Notes: a model not told the origin generated them from the letters alone. Numbered from the stretch's first letter, positions 10,640-21,292 are shown. The stretch: 64,000 bases of DNA from Aporrectodea caliginosa (GCA_020284085.1 JACEVL010004609.1:851001-915000), one strand, 5' to 3'. Translations and numbers: made by a program.

Positions 10640-10716
10640 CTGGGCAGACCAGCGAATGACCTTTAACCTTTGACTGAGATTGACCCCGAGAGTCAACGTC
10701 AAGGTTGACCTCTAAA
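10640..10716. promoter_or_regulatory. Cluster of nuclear-receptor half-site words
   Basis: Within about 75 bp stand GGGGTCA, then TGACCTTTAACCTTTGAC (reverse complement contains AGGTTAAAGGTCA, a DR1 arrangement with one mismatch), TTGACCCC, and TCAAGGTTGACCTC. These resemble AGGTCA half sites bound by RXR/HNF4-type receptors. No gene is visible nearby and six-base words cluster by chance, so function is speculative. Confidence 0.2.
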
Positions 10717-10847
10717 GTATGCAATGCTCCGAGGCAATGCATTTAAATGAGCAGAGCCTCATCAGTTGCACCGAACTCTTATCGTCTACGAACGCCTACC
10801 ATCCATCCTTCACCAGTTCCTCTTCTTTCTATTCATACAAGTTCTTC

Positions 10848-10935
10848 TCTCTGTCTCTTTCTCTGTCTCTGTCTCTATCTCTGTCTCTGTGTCTGTCTCT
10901 GTCTCTGTCTCTGTCTCTCTCTGTCTCTGTCTCTG

Positions 10936-10968
<33 letters not shown>

Positions 10969-11280
10969 GTCTCTGTCTCTGTCTGTCTATGTCTGTCTGT
11001 CTCTGTCTCTGTCTCTGTCTCTGTCTCTGTCTCTGTCTCTGTCTCTGTCTCTGTCTCTGTCTCTGTCTCTGTCTCTGTCTGTCTCTGTCTCTGTCTCTGT
11101 CTCTGTCTCTGTTTGTCTGTCTCTCTTTCTGTCTCTCCGTCTCTCTGTGTCTCTGTTTCTGAATCTCTCTCTCTCTGTGTGTCTCTGTGTCTCTGCCTGC
11201 CTGCCTATCTGTCAGTCTGTCTCTCTCTGTCTTTGTGCATCTCTGTCTGTGTATCTCTGTCTGTCTCTCAGTCTCCCTCT
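10848..11280. repeat. (CTCTGT)n array
   Basis: About 430 bp of CTCTGT with CT and CTGT variants. Frames translate to Ser/Leu/Val/Cys repeats. Confidence 0.95.
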
Positions 11281-11439
11281 CGCGTCAAACTCTCCTGTGT
11301 CTCATCAATCGTTTTATTATTTCATAAAATAAAAATATATTGTTGCCAGATAATAGATTACAGGTAGTGAACAACTAATGATACAGAATAATCACCAATC
11401 ATGGGACTAGTAATTTAAAACTGTCAGATCACATAATTG

Positions 11440-11530
11440 GCATATTAACTATTGAGGGAAGCAATCGGATCCAAAAAAGGGACAGAAGTCCCGCTGGATT
11501 CATGTTACCCGCATACCATAAATGGTGTGT
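11440..11530 (-). mobile_element. LINE-B 3' hairpin fragment
   Basis: On the minus strand CAGCGGGACTTCTGTCCCTT matches the hairpin module of LINE-B copies at 29636, 47548 and 50236. Stem GGGAC/GTCCC at 11479-11483 and 11488-11492, loop of four. No CAAT tail remains. Confidence 0.5.
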
Positions 11531-11537
11531 GCGTGTA

Positions 11538-11567
11538 AATAATATATATATATATTATATATATGTA

Positions 11568-11605
<38 letters not shown>

Positions 11606-11660
11606 GAGAGAGAGACAGAAACAGAGACAGAGACAGAGACAGAGACAGAGAGACAGAGAC
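11538..11660. repeat. (AT)n followed by GAGACA repeat
   Basis: An AT array runs to about 11605 and is followed by GAGACAGA units, the complement of the CTCTGT type. Confidence 0.9.
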
Positions 11661-11789
11661 AGAGAGTCGACAGAACATCGAATGGCGCTGAGCAATTGTG
11701 AAAGGTCCAGAAAAGGCGCTACATTAAGTGTCTTATACAATACAATACACCACAACTGCATTTGATATTGCCCTCCTTCAAAAGTTGAG

Positions 11790-12385
11790 AAGTGCACAAA
11801 CATCGAATGGCGCTGAGCAATTGTGAGCAGTGCGATCACTCTCCATTTTCTGAAATCCCAAGCTCTTGCCAGAAAAATCCCAAGATTGGCCAAAAGTGCA
11901 CCACAAAATCCGAAGTTACTGAAAAGGAAAAGGTTGTGCTGAAATATGAAATGCATTTTAACAATCACAATTATTCTCAAAAATTCCCAGCTAAGACTTG
12001 GCAAAGAAAAAACCGGACCATAGCACTGAATTAACAAATTGCGATGTTAATGATGGAACAATAATAATAAACGCCCTTCAGAACTGAGCAAGTTTTTTCT
12101 AATCTGATTCGCTGCCACTGTTGAAAAGCACAGTACAAACTAGTCTGTGGAGTAAGTAGACCTTATAAAAAATCCCAGGATTACTATGCAAAATCCCCAG
12201 ATCCCAAGTTGACCCCAAAATCCCAAGATCTTGGGAAAAATCCCAAGGAGTGGCCACACTGATTGTGAGTGAAGGACTTGCTGAAGGTCCCTGATCACAG
12301 TGACTGCCTCCTCGGACAAGGCTTGAACCCGGACTCTGGGCGTTACAAGGCAAGCACTCTAACCGATCGGCCACACACATGTCTT
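11790..12385 (-). mobile_element. tRNA-derived SINE S3, split by a hAT
   Basis: Read on the minus strand, the head has GTGGCCGATCGGTTAGAG (A box) and CCGGGTTCAAGCCTTG (B box). The middle has CAGGGACCTTCAGCAAGTCC and TTCACTCACAAT. The 3' part, CAATTGCTCAGCGCCATTCG, lies beyond an inserted hAT element (11828-12261). Removing the insert and one copy of its target duplication restores a continuous SINE. The GACCTTnnGCAAGTCC block resembles the central domain of CORE-type SINEs. Confidence 0.8.
11828..12261. mobile_element. Non-autonomous hAT, 434 bp, TSD ATTGTGAG
   Basis: The element begins CAGTGCGATCACTC and its right end, reverse complemented, begins CAGTGTGGCCACTC (11 of 14 match). It is flanked by an exact 8-bp duplication ATTGTGAG at 11820-11827 and 12262-12269, the size expected for hAT transposases. 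Subterminal words AAAATCCCAAG repeat near both ends. No transposase is encoded. Confidence 0.88.
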
Positions 12386-12399
12386 GGTATTTGTTGCCA

Positions 12400-12660
12400 T
12401 CTGCTTAACCTAGAAATGAATGCCTTTACAATGCAATACATTATATAATAATATATTATATGATATATAAGATATTAGAAATGTATTTATATCCATTGAC
12501 TTCTTGAGGCCTTCGATACAATCGTTCCCAATTGGAGAGATAGAGATCCGTCTCTTATATATAGGAGGCAAAGTATGGTTGCGGGATTAGGACGAGGCAA
12601 TTGTTGAGATGAAGGAAGGAAAGTGAGAGGCAATTGAAGACTCATGGGCAATTCTACATC
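12400..12660. other. No recognised feature
   Basis: AT-rich stretch without supported content. Confidence 0.4.
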
Positions 12661-12663
12661 GCA

Positions 12664-13385
12664 CTCTGTCTATGTCTGTCTATGTATCTGTATCTGTTTC
12701 TGTCTCTGTCTCTCTCTCTGCTCTCTCTCTTTCTCTCACTTTCTGTCTGTCTGTCTGTCTGTCTCTGTCTGTCTGTATGTATATATGTCTCTCTCTCTCT
12801 CTCTGTCTCGCTCTGTCTCTGACTCCTCATCTCTCTTTATCTCTGCCTGTCTCCGTCTGTTTCTCTCTCTATCACTGTCTTTCTCTCCTTCCCTCTCCTT
12901 CTCTCTCCTCTTTCATTTCCCCTTATCTCCTTTCTCTCTATTTGTTTCTGCCCCTCTCTTTCCCTTCCCCTCTCTCTCTATCACCCCCTCTCTTTGTCAC
13001 TCCCCCTCTCTCTGTCACTCCCCTCTCTCTGTCTCCCTCTCTCTCTGTCACTCCCCCTCTCTTTGTCACTCCCCCCTCTCTCTGTCACTCCCCCTCTCTC
13101 TGTCACTCCCCATCTCTCTGCCGACCTCTCCCATCTCTCTGCCACTCCCCTTCTCTCTGTCACTCCCCCTCTCTTTGTCACTCCCCCTCTCTCTGTCACT
13201 CCCCCTCTCTTTGTCACTCCCCTCTCTTTGTCACTCCCCTCTCTGTCACTCCCCTCTCTCTGTCACTCCCCATCTCTCTGCCACTTCCCATCTCTCTGCC
13301 ACTCCCCTTCTCTCTCTCACCCCCTCTCTCTGCCACTCCCCCTCTCTCTGTCACTCCCCCTCACTCTTTCATGTCACTCTCCCAC
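12664..13385. repeat. Pyrimidine array with 18-bp CTCTGTCACTCCCC unit
   Basis: A degenerate CTGT/CT stretch passes at about 12985 into an 18-bp tandem unit, CTCTCTCTGTCACTCCCC, with about 20 variant copies (TTTGTC, CATCTC). Because 18 is a multiple of three, all plus-strand frames stay open to 257 codons; these are not genes. Confidence 0.9.
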
Positions 13386-13489
13386 ACAAAAACAATGGCT
13401 TAAGTTCGCATCAATGAACATACGCACGTCCGCACTCTTCTTCCGACCGACCGATCGATTCAGAAGTCTCTACCACTCAATATGCACAA

Positions 13490-13770
13490 TGTGTCTCTGT
13501 CTGTCTGTTTGCCTGTCTGTCTGTCTGCTGGTCCGCCTGTTTGTCTGTCTGTGTGCTTTTCGGTCTGCCTGCCTACCTGTCTCTCTGATTGCCTGTGTGT
13601 TTGTCTGTCTGTCTATCTGCCTGTCTGTCTGTCTCTCTGATTGCCTGTTTGTTTGTCTGTTTGTCTGTCTGTTTATCTGCCTGTCTGTCTGCTTGTCTGC
13701 CTGTTTGTCTGTCTCTCTGCCTGCCTGTCTGCCTGTCTATCCGTCTGCCTGCCTGCCTATCGGTCTGTCC
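13490..13770. repeat. (CTGT)n/(CTGC)n degenerate array
   Basis: Tetranucleotide CTGT with CTGC and TTGT variants. Confidence 0.9.
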
Positions 13771-13774
13771 CCTT

Positions 13775-14270
13775 TCTCCAAACCAGGACATGCATATTTA
13801 ACAACCAATTATTAGACTCACTTGGAGGCTACACCATTAGCTGTGAATCTTTTATGCTTATAATCTCTTCTATGTTCTGAATTCCGGTTTCTCTTTGACG
13901 TCCGAAGTACCAGCCACATCGTCGGCTGTTCTAACGCAAAACGCTTCCGAGTAGAATCTCCCTATAGGCGGCGCTCTATGTTACATTCGATTTCTATAGA
14001 GTCTTTTCCTTGTTAATGTTAAATATTTATATATACATTGTGTGATTTCTGGTTGGAAGAAGCGCGGTGGATCCCACCCATAATTTCAAGAGTCCTGGGG
14101 AAATGTATCCAGTGGAAAGGAGCTGAATCATTGATGGGTGGATATCCTGAGCTATGAAATAATTGCCATGCATAGGTAGTACATAAGTACACGAATCACA
14201 TAAATAATTACAGATAGAAGCAATGATAATAACAGATATGTGCACGGATCGATATTATAGTTAGTTAGAT
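13775..14270. other. No recognised feature
   Basis: No supported ORF or repeat. A short hairpin GGTGG-ATC-CCACC lies at about 14067-14079. Confidence 0.35.
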
Positions 14271-14271
14271 A

Positions 14272-14400
14272 CATGCATACATGCACACATACATACTTGC
14301 ATACATACATACATACATACATACATACATACATAGCCTACGTAAATACACACATAAAATACATATACATGTATATATATACATACATGCATACATGCAT
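14272..14400. repeat. (CATA)n array
   Basis: CATA/CATG tetranucleotides directly beyond the 3' tail of the LINE remnant at 14405. Confidence 0.85.
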
Positions 14401-14404
14401 ACAT

Positions 14405-14700
14405 TGTAATTGAACATTTATATAGCGCCACTCAGAGATAGAGGCGCTCCCGACCCAAGTCAGTGCTGTCCGTTACATGGTCTTCAGGCGTTTCCGAAAC
14501 AGAGGAAGTGAAAGGCTGAGGAGCTCAAGCCGCAGTTTCTGCGGAAGATGGTTCCAGGTATACTATAGAGGGGCCGACATAAGCAAAGCTTCTGGATTGA
14601 AGAGTAGCACCACGCATGCAGAGAATATCTTGAAAGCCTCTGGGGAGACCGTAGCGACTATGGAGTGAAGAGACTGAAGTATATCAGAGGTCTGAATGTA
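14405..14700 (-). pseudogene. CR1-like LINE-A C-terminus, broken
   Basis: On the minus strand, separate frames give ATLQSRSFAYVGPS and YTWNHLPQKLRLELLSLSLF followed by RKRLKT. These match the C-terminal CR1/L2 pattern (R.FS..GP..WN.LP..LR...SLS.F...LKT). The sequence ends GTCGGGAGCGCCTCT, a shortened loop, GTGGCGCTATATAAATGTTC, the LINE-A tail. Frameshifts and a stop make it a remnant. Confidence 0.7.
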
Positions 14701-14818
14701 TGAAGGAGCTACTCCGACCAGAGAGTTGCGCATAAGTGTCATAATTTCTAACTGAATCCGCTGAGGCACAGGAAGCTAGTGAAGAGTTTCCCGAATGTAG
14801 GCAGATATGTGAGAAAAC

Positions 14819-15060
14819 ATACACACATACATAGTCCATAATACAGTGCATACATACACACCTACATGCATACGCCTTTGCGAGTTTCTTGTAAGGCGCT
14901 ATATAAATGGCCATATACATACATGTCATACATACATATATAGTATGCATGCATGCACATGTACACATACATATACACGTACACACATGTATACATGCCT
15001 ACATGCATACATATATGCGTACACACACGCATACGTTCATGCACACATACATACGCTAGT
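14819..15060. repeat. Degenerate CATA/CATG repeats around a LINE tail word
   Basis: AAGGCGCTATATAAATGGCC at about 14894-14913 is a LINE-A-like tail word inside a field of CATA-type repeats. Confidence 0.6.
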
Positions 15061-15061
15061 A

Positions 15062-15600
15062 TGCCACTGAATGTAAGTCTTTATTGGAACCCGAGACATG
15101 GCATTAAAAGCGACCGAAGCCCCTTGCCACAGACACCATGCGCAGTCACGCACCACTGGTCAAACATGTTTGACTCCAACTGACGTCGCCTTTCATTGGC
15201 AGCATGGCACTGACCAGTGACCAGTCCTCTCTGACTGAACCGAGCCTTGACCAGCTGCACTGGCTTCCACGCCTCTTGACTTGATCGTCGGTGCTTGACT
15301 TGTAATGAGGACCAGACAGTTCGATGTACAGTTTCAATGTTCGAGGTATCGAAAAGACCGTGTCAGCACGCCCCATAAAATCCCCCCAATTACCCCATCG
15401 TGCTGACACAAAGTCTGTTCCCTTCCCCAATCTAGCATTGTATAATAATATAATCAAGGACATTAAAGCTCGCCACTTTTCATGACTTCTTAATCATATT
15501 TGATGGTGCATTTAGTTGATCACCGATTATTATTTTTATTATATCCAGCGTTTTGTCATAACCTTATCTACTTTATCAGCTTAGTAGGAAAACGTACATA
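15062..15600. other. No recognised feature
   Basis: The minus-strand frame at 15146-15463 (105 codons) has no domain that I recognise. No splice or promoter signals stand out. Confidence 0.35.
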
Positions 15601-15625
15601 CACGTGAACATACAGAAATGCATAC

Positions 15626-16030
15626 AAGCTGACAGACAGACAGAAAGACAGACAGACAGACAGACAGACAGAAAAACAGCCACACGTGTGTACCTATTTA
15701 CATACGCATCTGTATATATGCATAGGCTCTATTATACATGTACATACAAACACACATATTCAAATAAAGATTATCTACTCCATTACGCCACTAACTCAAC
15801 TCCACTGAGAGATAAATGAATTTGTGCAAACATACGTACACAAATACATGCACAAATAAATACATACATACAAACACACATACAAACATAGATGCATACA
15901 TGCTTACATACATACATACATGCAAGCATACATGTAGATGCACACATGCATTACTTCGTTCTTACTTATACGTATACACGCATAGATTCGTACATACATA
16001 CATAAACATGATTGTACAATTGTACATGCA
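15626..16030. repeat. (GACA)n then degenerate CATA repeats
   Basis: GACA units to about 15672, then scattered CATACA/CATG words up to the hAT at 16045. Confidence 0.8.
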
Positions 16031-16044
16031 TAACAAACCATACA

Positions 16045-17313
16045 CAGTAGCGTAACAGCCATATAACGAAGGTGGACAAAGTCCACGGGCCCCCGAGGTT
16101 CAAAGGGCCCCAAGCGTTTTAACTTTAAAAAATTTACTTTTCCGTTTGTCCGTGACAATTTCATATATTAAAAAATGTCACATTATGTCAGCATGCTTCT
16201 CAGTTACATGATGCAAGTTGTAGTGTACACTAGCTATGCATGTGACTAGTCTATAAGCGACAGGTTACATTGGCCAGTATAGCCTACATTTCGGTTGTAT
16301 TCTTGCTCTGCCTTGAACTATTAATTGTAATCGTAATCTCGAGAATTCTACAGAGGCCAAAAAGCGAAGTCGCGGGAACCAGCTTATTCACAGGCAATTA
16401 ACCAAAACAGAATCGTTAGGCAGGACTCAGCAGGAGGTCAAGATCCAAAGGGTCAGTCATGCACTGCCAGGCAGACAGTCAGACGGCTACGGTGGTGGTG
16501 TTTAGAGTTGAAACGGTGAGGGATATGAGGGGAAGAGGAGGAATGAGGATGAGAGTTGTGAAAAGCAATGTTTTCAATTTTATGTGAAAGACGGTTCAAA
16601 GACATGGAGAGATACCGAGAGCGTAGGATGGATCAGATAATTGTTGTAAAATACTGCATGGCGAGAGTTTCAAAGTTTGTTCCTGAGAGACGGAAAAGCT
16701 ATAGATGTGGCTACGCAGCGATATGCAAATTTTATTGATGAGGTGACGGACGGGAGGAGGAGTACGTTAGGGCAGAAGAGGGGGTTGAACGAAGTGGTTG
16801 GACGGTGAACAACTGACGGAGATAGGAAGGCTCAGGGTTGGGAGGATTGAAGTGTGTTGTAGGTGAGTCATATGACTTTATATTCTGTTCTTTCAGATAT
16901 TTTAAGCCAGGGAAGTGATTTTAGGACAGGTGTGATGTGTTGATACTTGGAGATTTTGGTGACCGTGACAGCACGGGCGAGGGCATTCTGAATAGCTTGG
17001 ATTCGGTTTATTTGGGTAATATCTATGTCTAGGAAGAAATAATTGCAGTGGTCCAATTTGGTGTGAACTATAGATGATGTAGCGAATGTAGATGCAGTTT
17101 GAAGTCGAGCAAAGGACGGATTCTGCGAAGGTCGCAGATAGCTATAATGGCATATATGAATGTGACGTGACATATGGATAACGGTTAATACTCTTTTTTG
17201 AACTGGGTTTTAAATAGCTATCTCATTATTTTCACTTTTTAATCTCGTTAGTTGATAAGGGCCCCCCAAGCTTAGAGTGTCCAAGGGCCCCCGACTAGGT
17301 TGTTACGCCACTG
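16045..17313. mobile_element. hAT element, 1.27 kb, TSD ACCATACA, with LINE inside
   Basis: The left end reads CAGTAGCGTAACAGCC and the right end, reverse complemented, CAGTGGCGTAACAACC (14 of 16 match). An exact 8-bp duplication ACCATACA flanks it (16037-16044 and 17314-17321). Next to both ends are GGGCCCCC-rich segments in inverted orientation. No transposase is present; the middle is taken up by a LINE-C fragment. CAGTGGCGTAAC is a common hAT terminus. Confidence 0.88.
16340..17173 (-). pseudogene. CR1-type LINE-C reverse-transcriptase remnant
   Basis: The minus-strand frame at 17173-16868 (101 codons) contains SSIVHTKLDHCNYFFLDID, RIQAIQNALARAVTVTK and HITPVLKSLPWLKISERTEY. These are the conserved motifs downstream of the catalytic site in CR1/jockey-type reverse transcriptases (LDYCNSLL, LQ.VQNAAAR, HITP.L..LHWLP...R). 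Past 16868 the reading frame is lost, but similarity to LINE-C copies at 3075 and 21755 continues to GTGAATAAGCTGGTTCCCGC near 16375. It lies nested in the hAT at 16045-17313, so it either inserted later or was carried by it. Confidence 0.85.
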
Positions 17314-17329
17314 ACCATACATGCGTATA

Positions 17330-18105
17330 TGATTACATGCATACGAACATCCTAGTATGTACTTCCGTATAGGCCTACGTATATAATACATGTAGATTCA
17401 TACATGTATACGTAGCTTCACGAGATAATATTATACGCAGCGTATCTAGGAATCACTTTGGTGTTGCAATCAATTCCGGAAGATTGAGGAAAAGGGATTG
17501 CCTACCAATTTCATCGATAATCTGGCGACTGGCGGGAACATCAATCAATCGCTTTGATTGAATATTTTATGACGATAATTAATCTTCCTGTAGTCGAGAT
17601 CAACCGCTAGATGGCATGTTTTGCGTCGTCTCAGTAGGAGACCCTCTATACGGACGAATACATGCATAGGCTATGCTCACTTTAGACATCGATTTCGCTT
17701 CACAAATATTCATTACGACACAAACGACATAATGTATGCATATAGTGTTTGAAGAATTGTTATAGCGCATTTTAGAACGTCACTGGAATGTGTTAGGAGC
17801 AATTTGTGAGTTCGTATTCGTTTGTATTCGTTTTCTAGAATGTGTTGCGTGCTTTCAGGATGCGATATATGGTCCACATTGAGAAAAGTGTCAAGAGTAC
17901 TTTAAACTTGGCGATAGCTATCAAGGCAAAGGCAGCCGAAGATAAATTTATTTTCTGTAGAAACGTTTGAGGTAAGTTTGAAGGTACTTGTTTGTATTCG
18001 ACAATGAATTTGAGTAAGTGGTTGTTCTCGTGTTTCATCAATTAAGCTACAAAAGTAAATATAACAAAGGGTTTTCATTAACTTTAAGATTCCATGCCTC
18101 ATCTT
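17330..18105. other. No recognised feature
   Basis: AT-rich sequence; small frames on the minus strand (17835-18102) have no recognised domain. Confidence 0.4.
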
Positions 18106-18115
18106 GCGTTCTTCT

Positions 18116-18546
18116 CATAGTTCAATAGTTGTTAAAAACGGTAAAATAAAAATAAAAAAACGGGAAAAAACGTCGTTTTATTCCAAACAACAGAAAACGG
18201 ATAAAAACGGATAAAAACAGAAAAGAAAATAATTTGCATTTTGGATAACTTAGAAATTCAAATAACTTTTATAAATTTTATTTCCTGTACTCTGCTGTTT
18301 ATTTCTCAACTGATGACACTAAATAATGACTTAAATTATATGAATCCTTGAAAGGACAGAGACAACGTAAGGGATATCAGACAGAAATAAAATGGAACAA
18401 ATAATAACAGACAGTAAATAAATAAATAAAGTTACATAAAAAAATAAAAAACGGACAAAAGTTACGAAAAATAAAAAAAAAACAAAATACAACGTTTTTT
18501 TGGAAAAAAATAAAAAACGAAAAAAAAAACGTTTTTTACAACTGTG
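18116..18546. mobile_element. hAT-like element, ~431 bp, A-rich
   Basis: GCGTTCTTCT occurs directly on both sides (18106-18115 and 18547-18556), containing an 8-bp hAT-size duplication. The right end, reverse complemented, is CACAGTTGTAAAAAACG; the left end is CATAGTT, an 8-bp extra CAATAGTT, then GTTAAAAACG. Internal ACGG/AAAAACG words repeat in inverted orientation near the ends. No coding capacity. Confidence 0.65.
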
Positions 18547-18865
18547 GCGTTCTTCTGTGTAGCGAAATAGTTCTATTTTAAATAATAGCACTACATTCTG
18601 ATACTGGCTTTACGCTGCAACCTAGCTTCAAGTCAAATTGTAGAATCGCGTGCGTTTCGTCTGCAATGCTTCTCGTAATTGGAATCGTATACCGATAAAG
18701 GCTCGATTTGCCAACTCGCTATATGTATACCCTGGTTTAAATCACTGGTCAAGACTAACTATATTATTCTGGTCTTTGCATGACCTCGCCTTGAGCCCAA
18801 GGGACCGTTATTCGGCACCTTGATTCGAATTTACTGACCTTGCACACGTTAGAGGTTCTTTAGAT
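18547..18865. other. No recognised feature
   Basis: Nothing supported. Confidence 0.35.
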
Positions 18866-18867
18866 AA

Positions 18868-19060
18868 ATGGCCGATAAAATACAGTGGAGAAAACTGAGC
18901 TGGAATGGCCACACAATGCGTGGAAATTAAAGGAAAGGAAGCCCAGGAAAGACCTGGAAACATTATGTTGGACTGGATGATGGAGAAAAGAAACAGATGA
19001 GGAGGATATAAAGAAATTAAGGAGAAGGCAGAAAATCGAGAAGAAGATAAATGAGGTTGT
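18868..19060 (+). pseudogene. Degenerate LINE C-terminal remnant
   Basis: Reads DKIQWRKLSWNGHTMRG, then RKGSPGKTW, then a Lys/Arg-rich stretch with stops. K..L.W.GH..R followed by GRP..TW is the usual C-terminal motif of many non-LTR ORFs. Stops and short length show that it is not functional. Directly beyond it begins the TATG array. Confidence 0.5.
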
Positions 19061-19108
19061 TCACATTGCAGCCTTGGTTTTTGAGAAACTTCTCAATCGA
19101 GTTCAAGT

Positions 19109-19595
19109 ATGTATATATGCATGTTTGTATGTAGGCCTATGTAGGCCTATGTATGTATGTATGAATATACATGGGTATGTATGTATGTATGTATGTATGT
19201 ATGTATGTATGTATGTATGCATGTATGTATGTATGTATGCATGTATGTATGTATGTACGTATGTTTGTGTGTATGTATGCATGTATGTATGTATGTATGT
19301 ATGTATGTATGTATGTATGTATGTATGTATGTATGTATTGTATGTATGTATGTATGTATGTATGTATGTATGTATGTATGTATGTATGTATGTATGTATG
19401 TATGTATGTATGTATGTATGCTTATGTATGTATGTATGCATGCATGCATGCATGTATGTATGTATCTATGTATGTATGTATGTATGTATGTATGTATGTA
19501 TGTATGTATGTATGTATGTATGTATGTATGTATGTATGTATGTATGTATGTATGTATGTATGCATGCATGCATGTTTGTGTGTATGTTTGTATGG
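19109..19595. repeat. (TATG)n array, ~490 bp
   Basis: TATG units with CATG and TTTG variants and one phase change at about 19338. All six frames stay open up to 208 codons (Met-Tyr-Val-Cys or His-Thr-Tyr-Ile repeats). Confidence 0.95.
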
Positions 19596-19604
19596 AACTA
19601 TGGA

Positions 19605-19655
19605 TTCCTCCTACGATTCTCAATTGAAGTAGCGCTGTGTAAACTTCAATTACAT
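19605..19655 (+). mobile_element. LINE-A-like tail remnant beside TATG array
   Basis: CTCAATTGAAGTAGCGCTGT followed by GTAAACTTCAATTAC is a worn version of the tail CTTGAAGGGGCGCTATATAA. A similar worn tail follows the TATG array at 20885-21146. Confidence 0.35.
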
Positions 19656-19659
19656 ATAA

Positions 19660-19905
19660 TTATATGTAAGTATTTATACAGTTACCGCCATCCTGAATGA
19701 TATCCGTTTAAAACAATGAATTTATGGCATTTAATAGTCGGTTTCGAGGGCTTAAGAAAGATACTTAAGAGGCGTTTAGGAATGGCGGATCCTCCGTCTG
19801 AGTCTGTGGTATACGACAGATAATTACAATGAGTGTACGATACAATGTCAATAGGATATCGGGCAGCTAAGTGAGGACTAGGCTCCTATACCCAGAGTCA
19901 GAACC
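19660..19905. other. No recognised feature
   Basis: Nothing supported. Confidence 0.35.
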
Positions 19906-19910
19906 AACAC

Positions 19911-20280
19911 TTCATTCATTCATTCATTCATTCATTCATTCATTCATTCATTCATTCATTCATTCATTCATATCGAACATTTGTATAGCGCCTCTTAAGT
20001 AAAACTACTCAGAGGTGCTCTTGACTCCAGCACCGCCAAAAAGAACAGCCTTATAGTGAGCAAAGAACGTAAGAGAGAGGGTCCTGGGAAAGAGGCGAAG
20101 CTCCAGCGGGAGGCCATTCCAGGTCGAGGGACCCACGACCGAGAAAGCGCGATTCTGCGTAGTGGAGGTACGGGCAAAAGGGACAAGGAGCAGAACCTGT
20201 TCAGACGAGAGCCCCAGGCACTGAGCTCGCGAAGGTAGGCAGGAGCGAAGCCTAGTAAGCAGCGCCAGACTAGGGGAGCT

Positions 20281-20352
<72 letters not shown>

Positions 20353-20393
20353 ATCCGCTGCTCAGAAGGGAGCCAGTTGAGAACGTCGCTCAT
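19911..20393 (-). pseudogene. CR1-like LINE-A C-terminus with TA array inside
   Basis: Minus strand: LNWLPSEQRIA, then a (TA)n array (20284-20350), then LVWRCLLGFAPAYLREL in one frame and NRAFSVVGPSTWNGLPLELR in another, ending AVLFGGAGVKSTSE and a TAG stop. These are the C-terminal motifs of CR1-type ORF2. The stop lies in the tail hairpin, followed by AAGAGGCGCTATACAAATG and (GAAT)n. The TA array and a frameshift inactivate it. Its 3' end matches 1271-1372. Confidence 0.88.
20284..20350. repeat. (TA)n array in LINE coding sequence
   Basis: About 33 uninterrupted TA units replace the expected LINE codons between the LNWLP and LVWRCLLG motifs. Confidence 0.95.
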
Positions 20394-20479
20394 GTTACTA
20401 GAGAGACATGGTCAAATGACCTTCTCGGTGGTCTCGCTCAATGGACTGCTCTGTTTTCCAAGACGCGCCATACACATGT

Positions 20480-20779
20480 AAGCGGTTTTCAAACGGTGGT
20501 ACGCGTACCACGCCAGATGTCAATAAATGGTATGCGATAATTTAAAAAAATCTTCTATGAGTTGCCCATTGTTCCTTGATTAGCTAGCTATTCTACTTCC
20601 ATCGTGCGCTTATATTTCTTTATAAGTTTCTACGTGTTTAACTTTATGACTATCTTTCTTTTGTTAGCTATAGTAAGAGTATTTCGCGCTCGCATGTTGT
20701 TTTTGATATGGCCCTTGCTGGTTGTACGACAACATTCGATTTTTTACCTGGTGGTAAAAAAATAAGTTGAAAACCGCTG
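20480..20779. mobile_element. hAT-like MITE, ~300 bp
   Basis: The left end AAGCGGTTTTCAAACGGTGG and the right end, reverse complemented, CAGCGGTTTTCAACTTATTT share AGCGGTTTTCAA. GGTGGTACGCGTACCACGCC sits just inside the left end and ACCACCAGG just inside the right. CAGNGGTTnTCAAC...GGTGGTACGCG is a familiar hAT terminus. I do not find a convincing target duplication. Confidence 0.65.
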
Positions 20780-20884
20780 CTATATTATAATTATAGCGAT
20801 TAGCGATGCAGTCATCTATTGTTTCGGGTAAGCACTTAAAAGCGAGTCCGCTCTATCGAGGCTGTTTACTGTCAGACTCTGAGG

Positions 20885-21146
20885 ATGTATGTATGCATGT
20901 ATGTATGCATGTACATGTATGCATGTATGTATGCATGTATGTATGTATGTATACATGTATATATGCATGCATGTATGTATGTATACATGTATATATGCAT
21001 GCATGTATGTATGTATGTATGTATGTATGCATGTATGTATGTATGTATGTATGTATGCATGTATGCATGTATGTATGCATATGTGTTTGCATGTATGCAT
21101 GTATGTATGCATGTATGTATGCATGTATGTATGCATGTATGTATGG
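20885..21146. repeat. (ATGT)n/(ATGC)n array
   Basis: Tetranucleotide TATG with regular CATG variants. Confidence 0.95.
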
Positions 21147-21147
21147 A

Positions 21148-21195
21148 GCCTGAGTAGTCTCAACCGAAGTAACACTATGTCAATTTCAATTGCAA
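21148..21195 (+). mobile_element. LINE-A-like tail remnant
   Basis: CCTGAGTAGTCTCAACCGAA then GTAACACTATGTCAATTTCA follows the pattern CTCTGAGTAG..CTTGAAGGGGCGCTATATAA with many changes. Confidence 0.4.
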
Positions 21196-21292
21196 CGCAC
21201 GTGGCTTTTAACCCGAAGCGCAGAACCACTTTCCACTTAACCCTGAGTTCACAGCGCATCTGCAGAGGTTCCTTCGAAAGCCACCTACAGAG

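Noticed and set aside
12099..12380. 93-codon minus-strand frame as a gene
   Set aside because: It is the S3 SINE plus hAT sequence read through.
19074..19700. 208-codon Met-Tyr-Val-Cys frame
   Set aside because: Translation of (TATG)n; the reverse strand is equally open.
20480..20779. Target-site duplication for the hAT-like MITE
   Set aside because: The flanking 8-mers ACACATGT and CTATATTA do not match, so the element is called on its ends alone.
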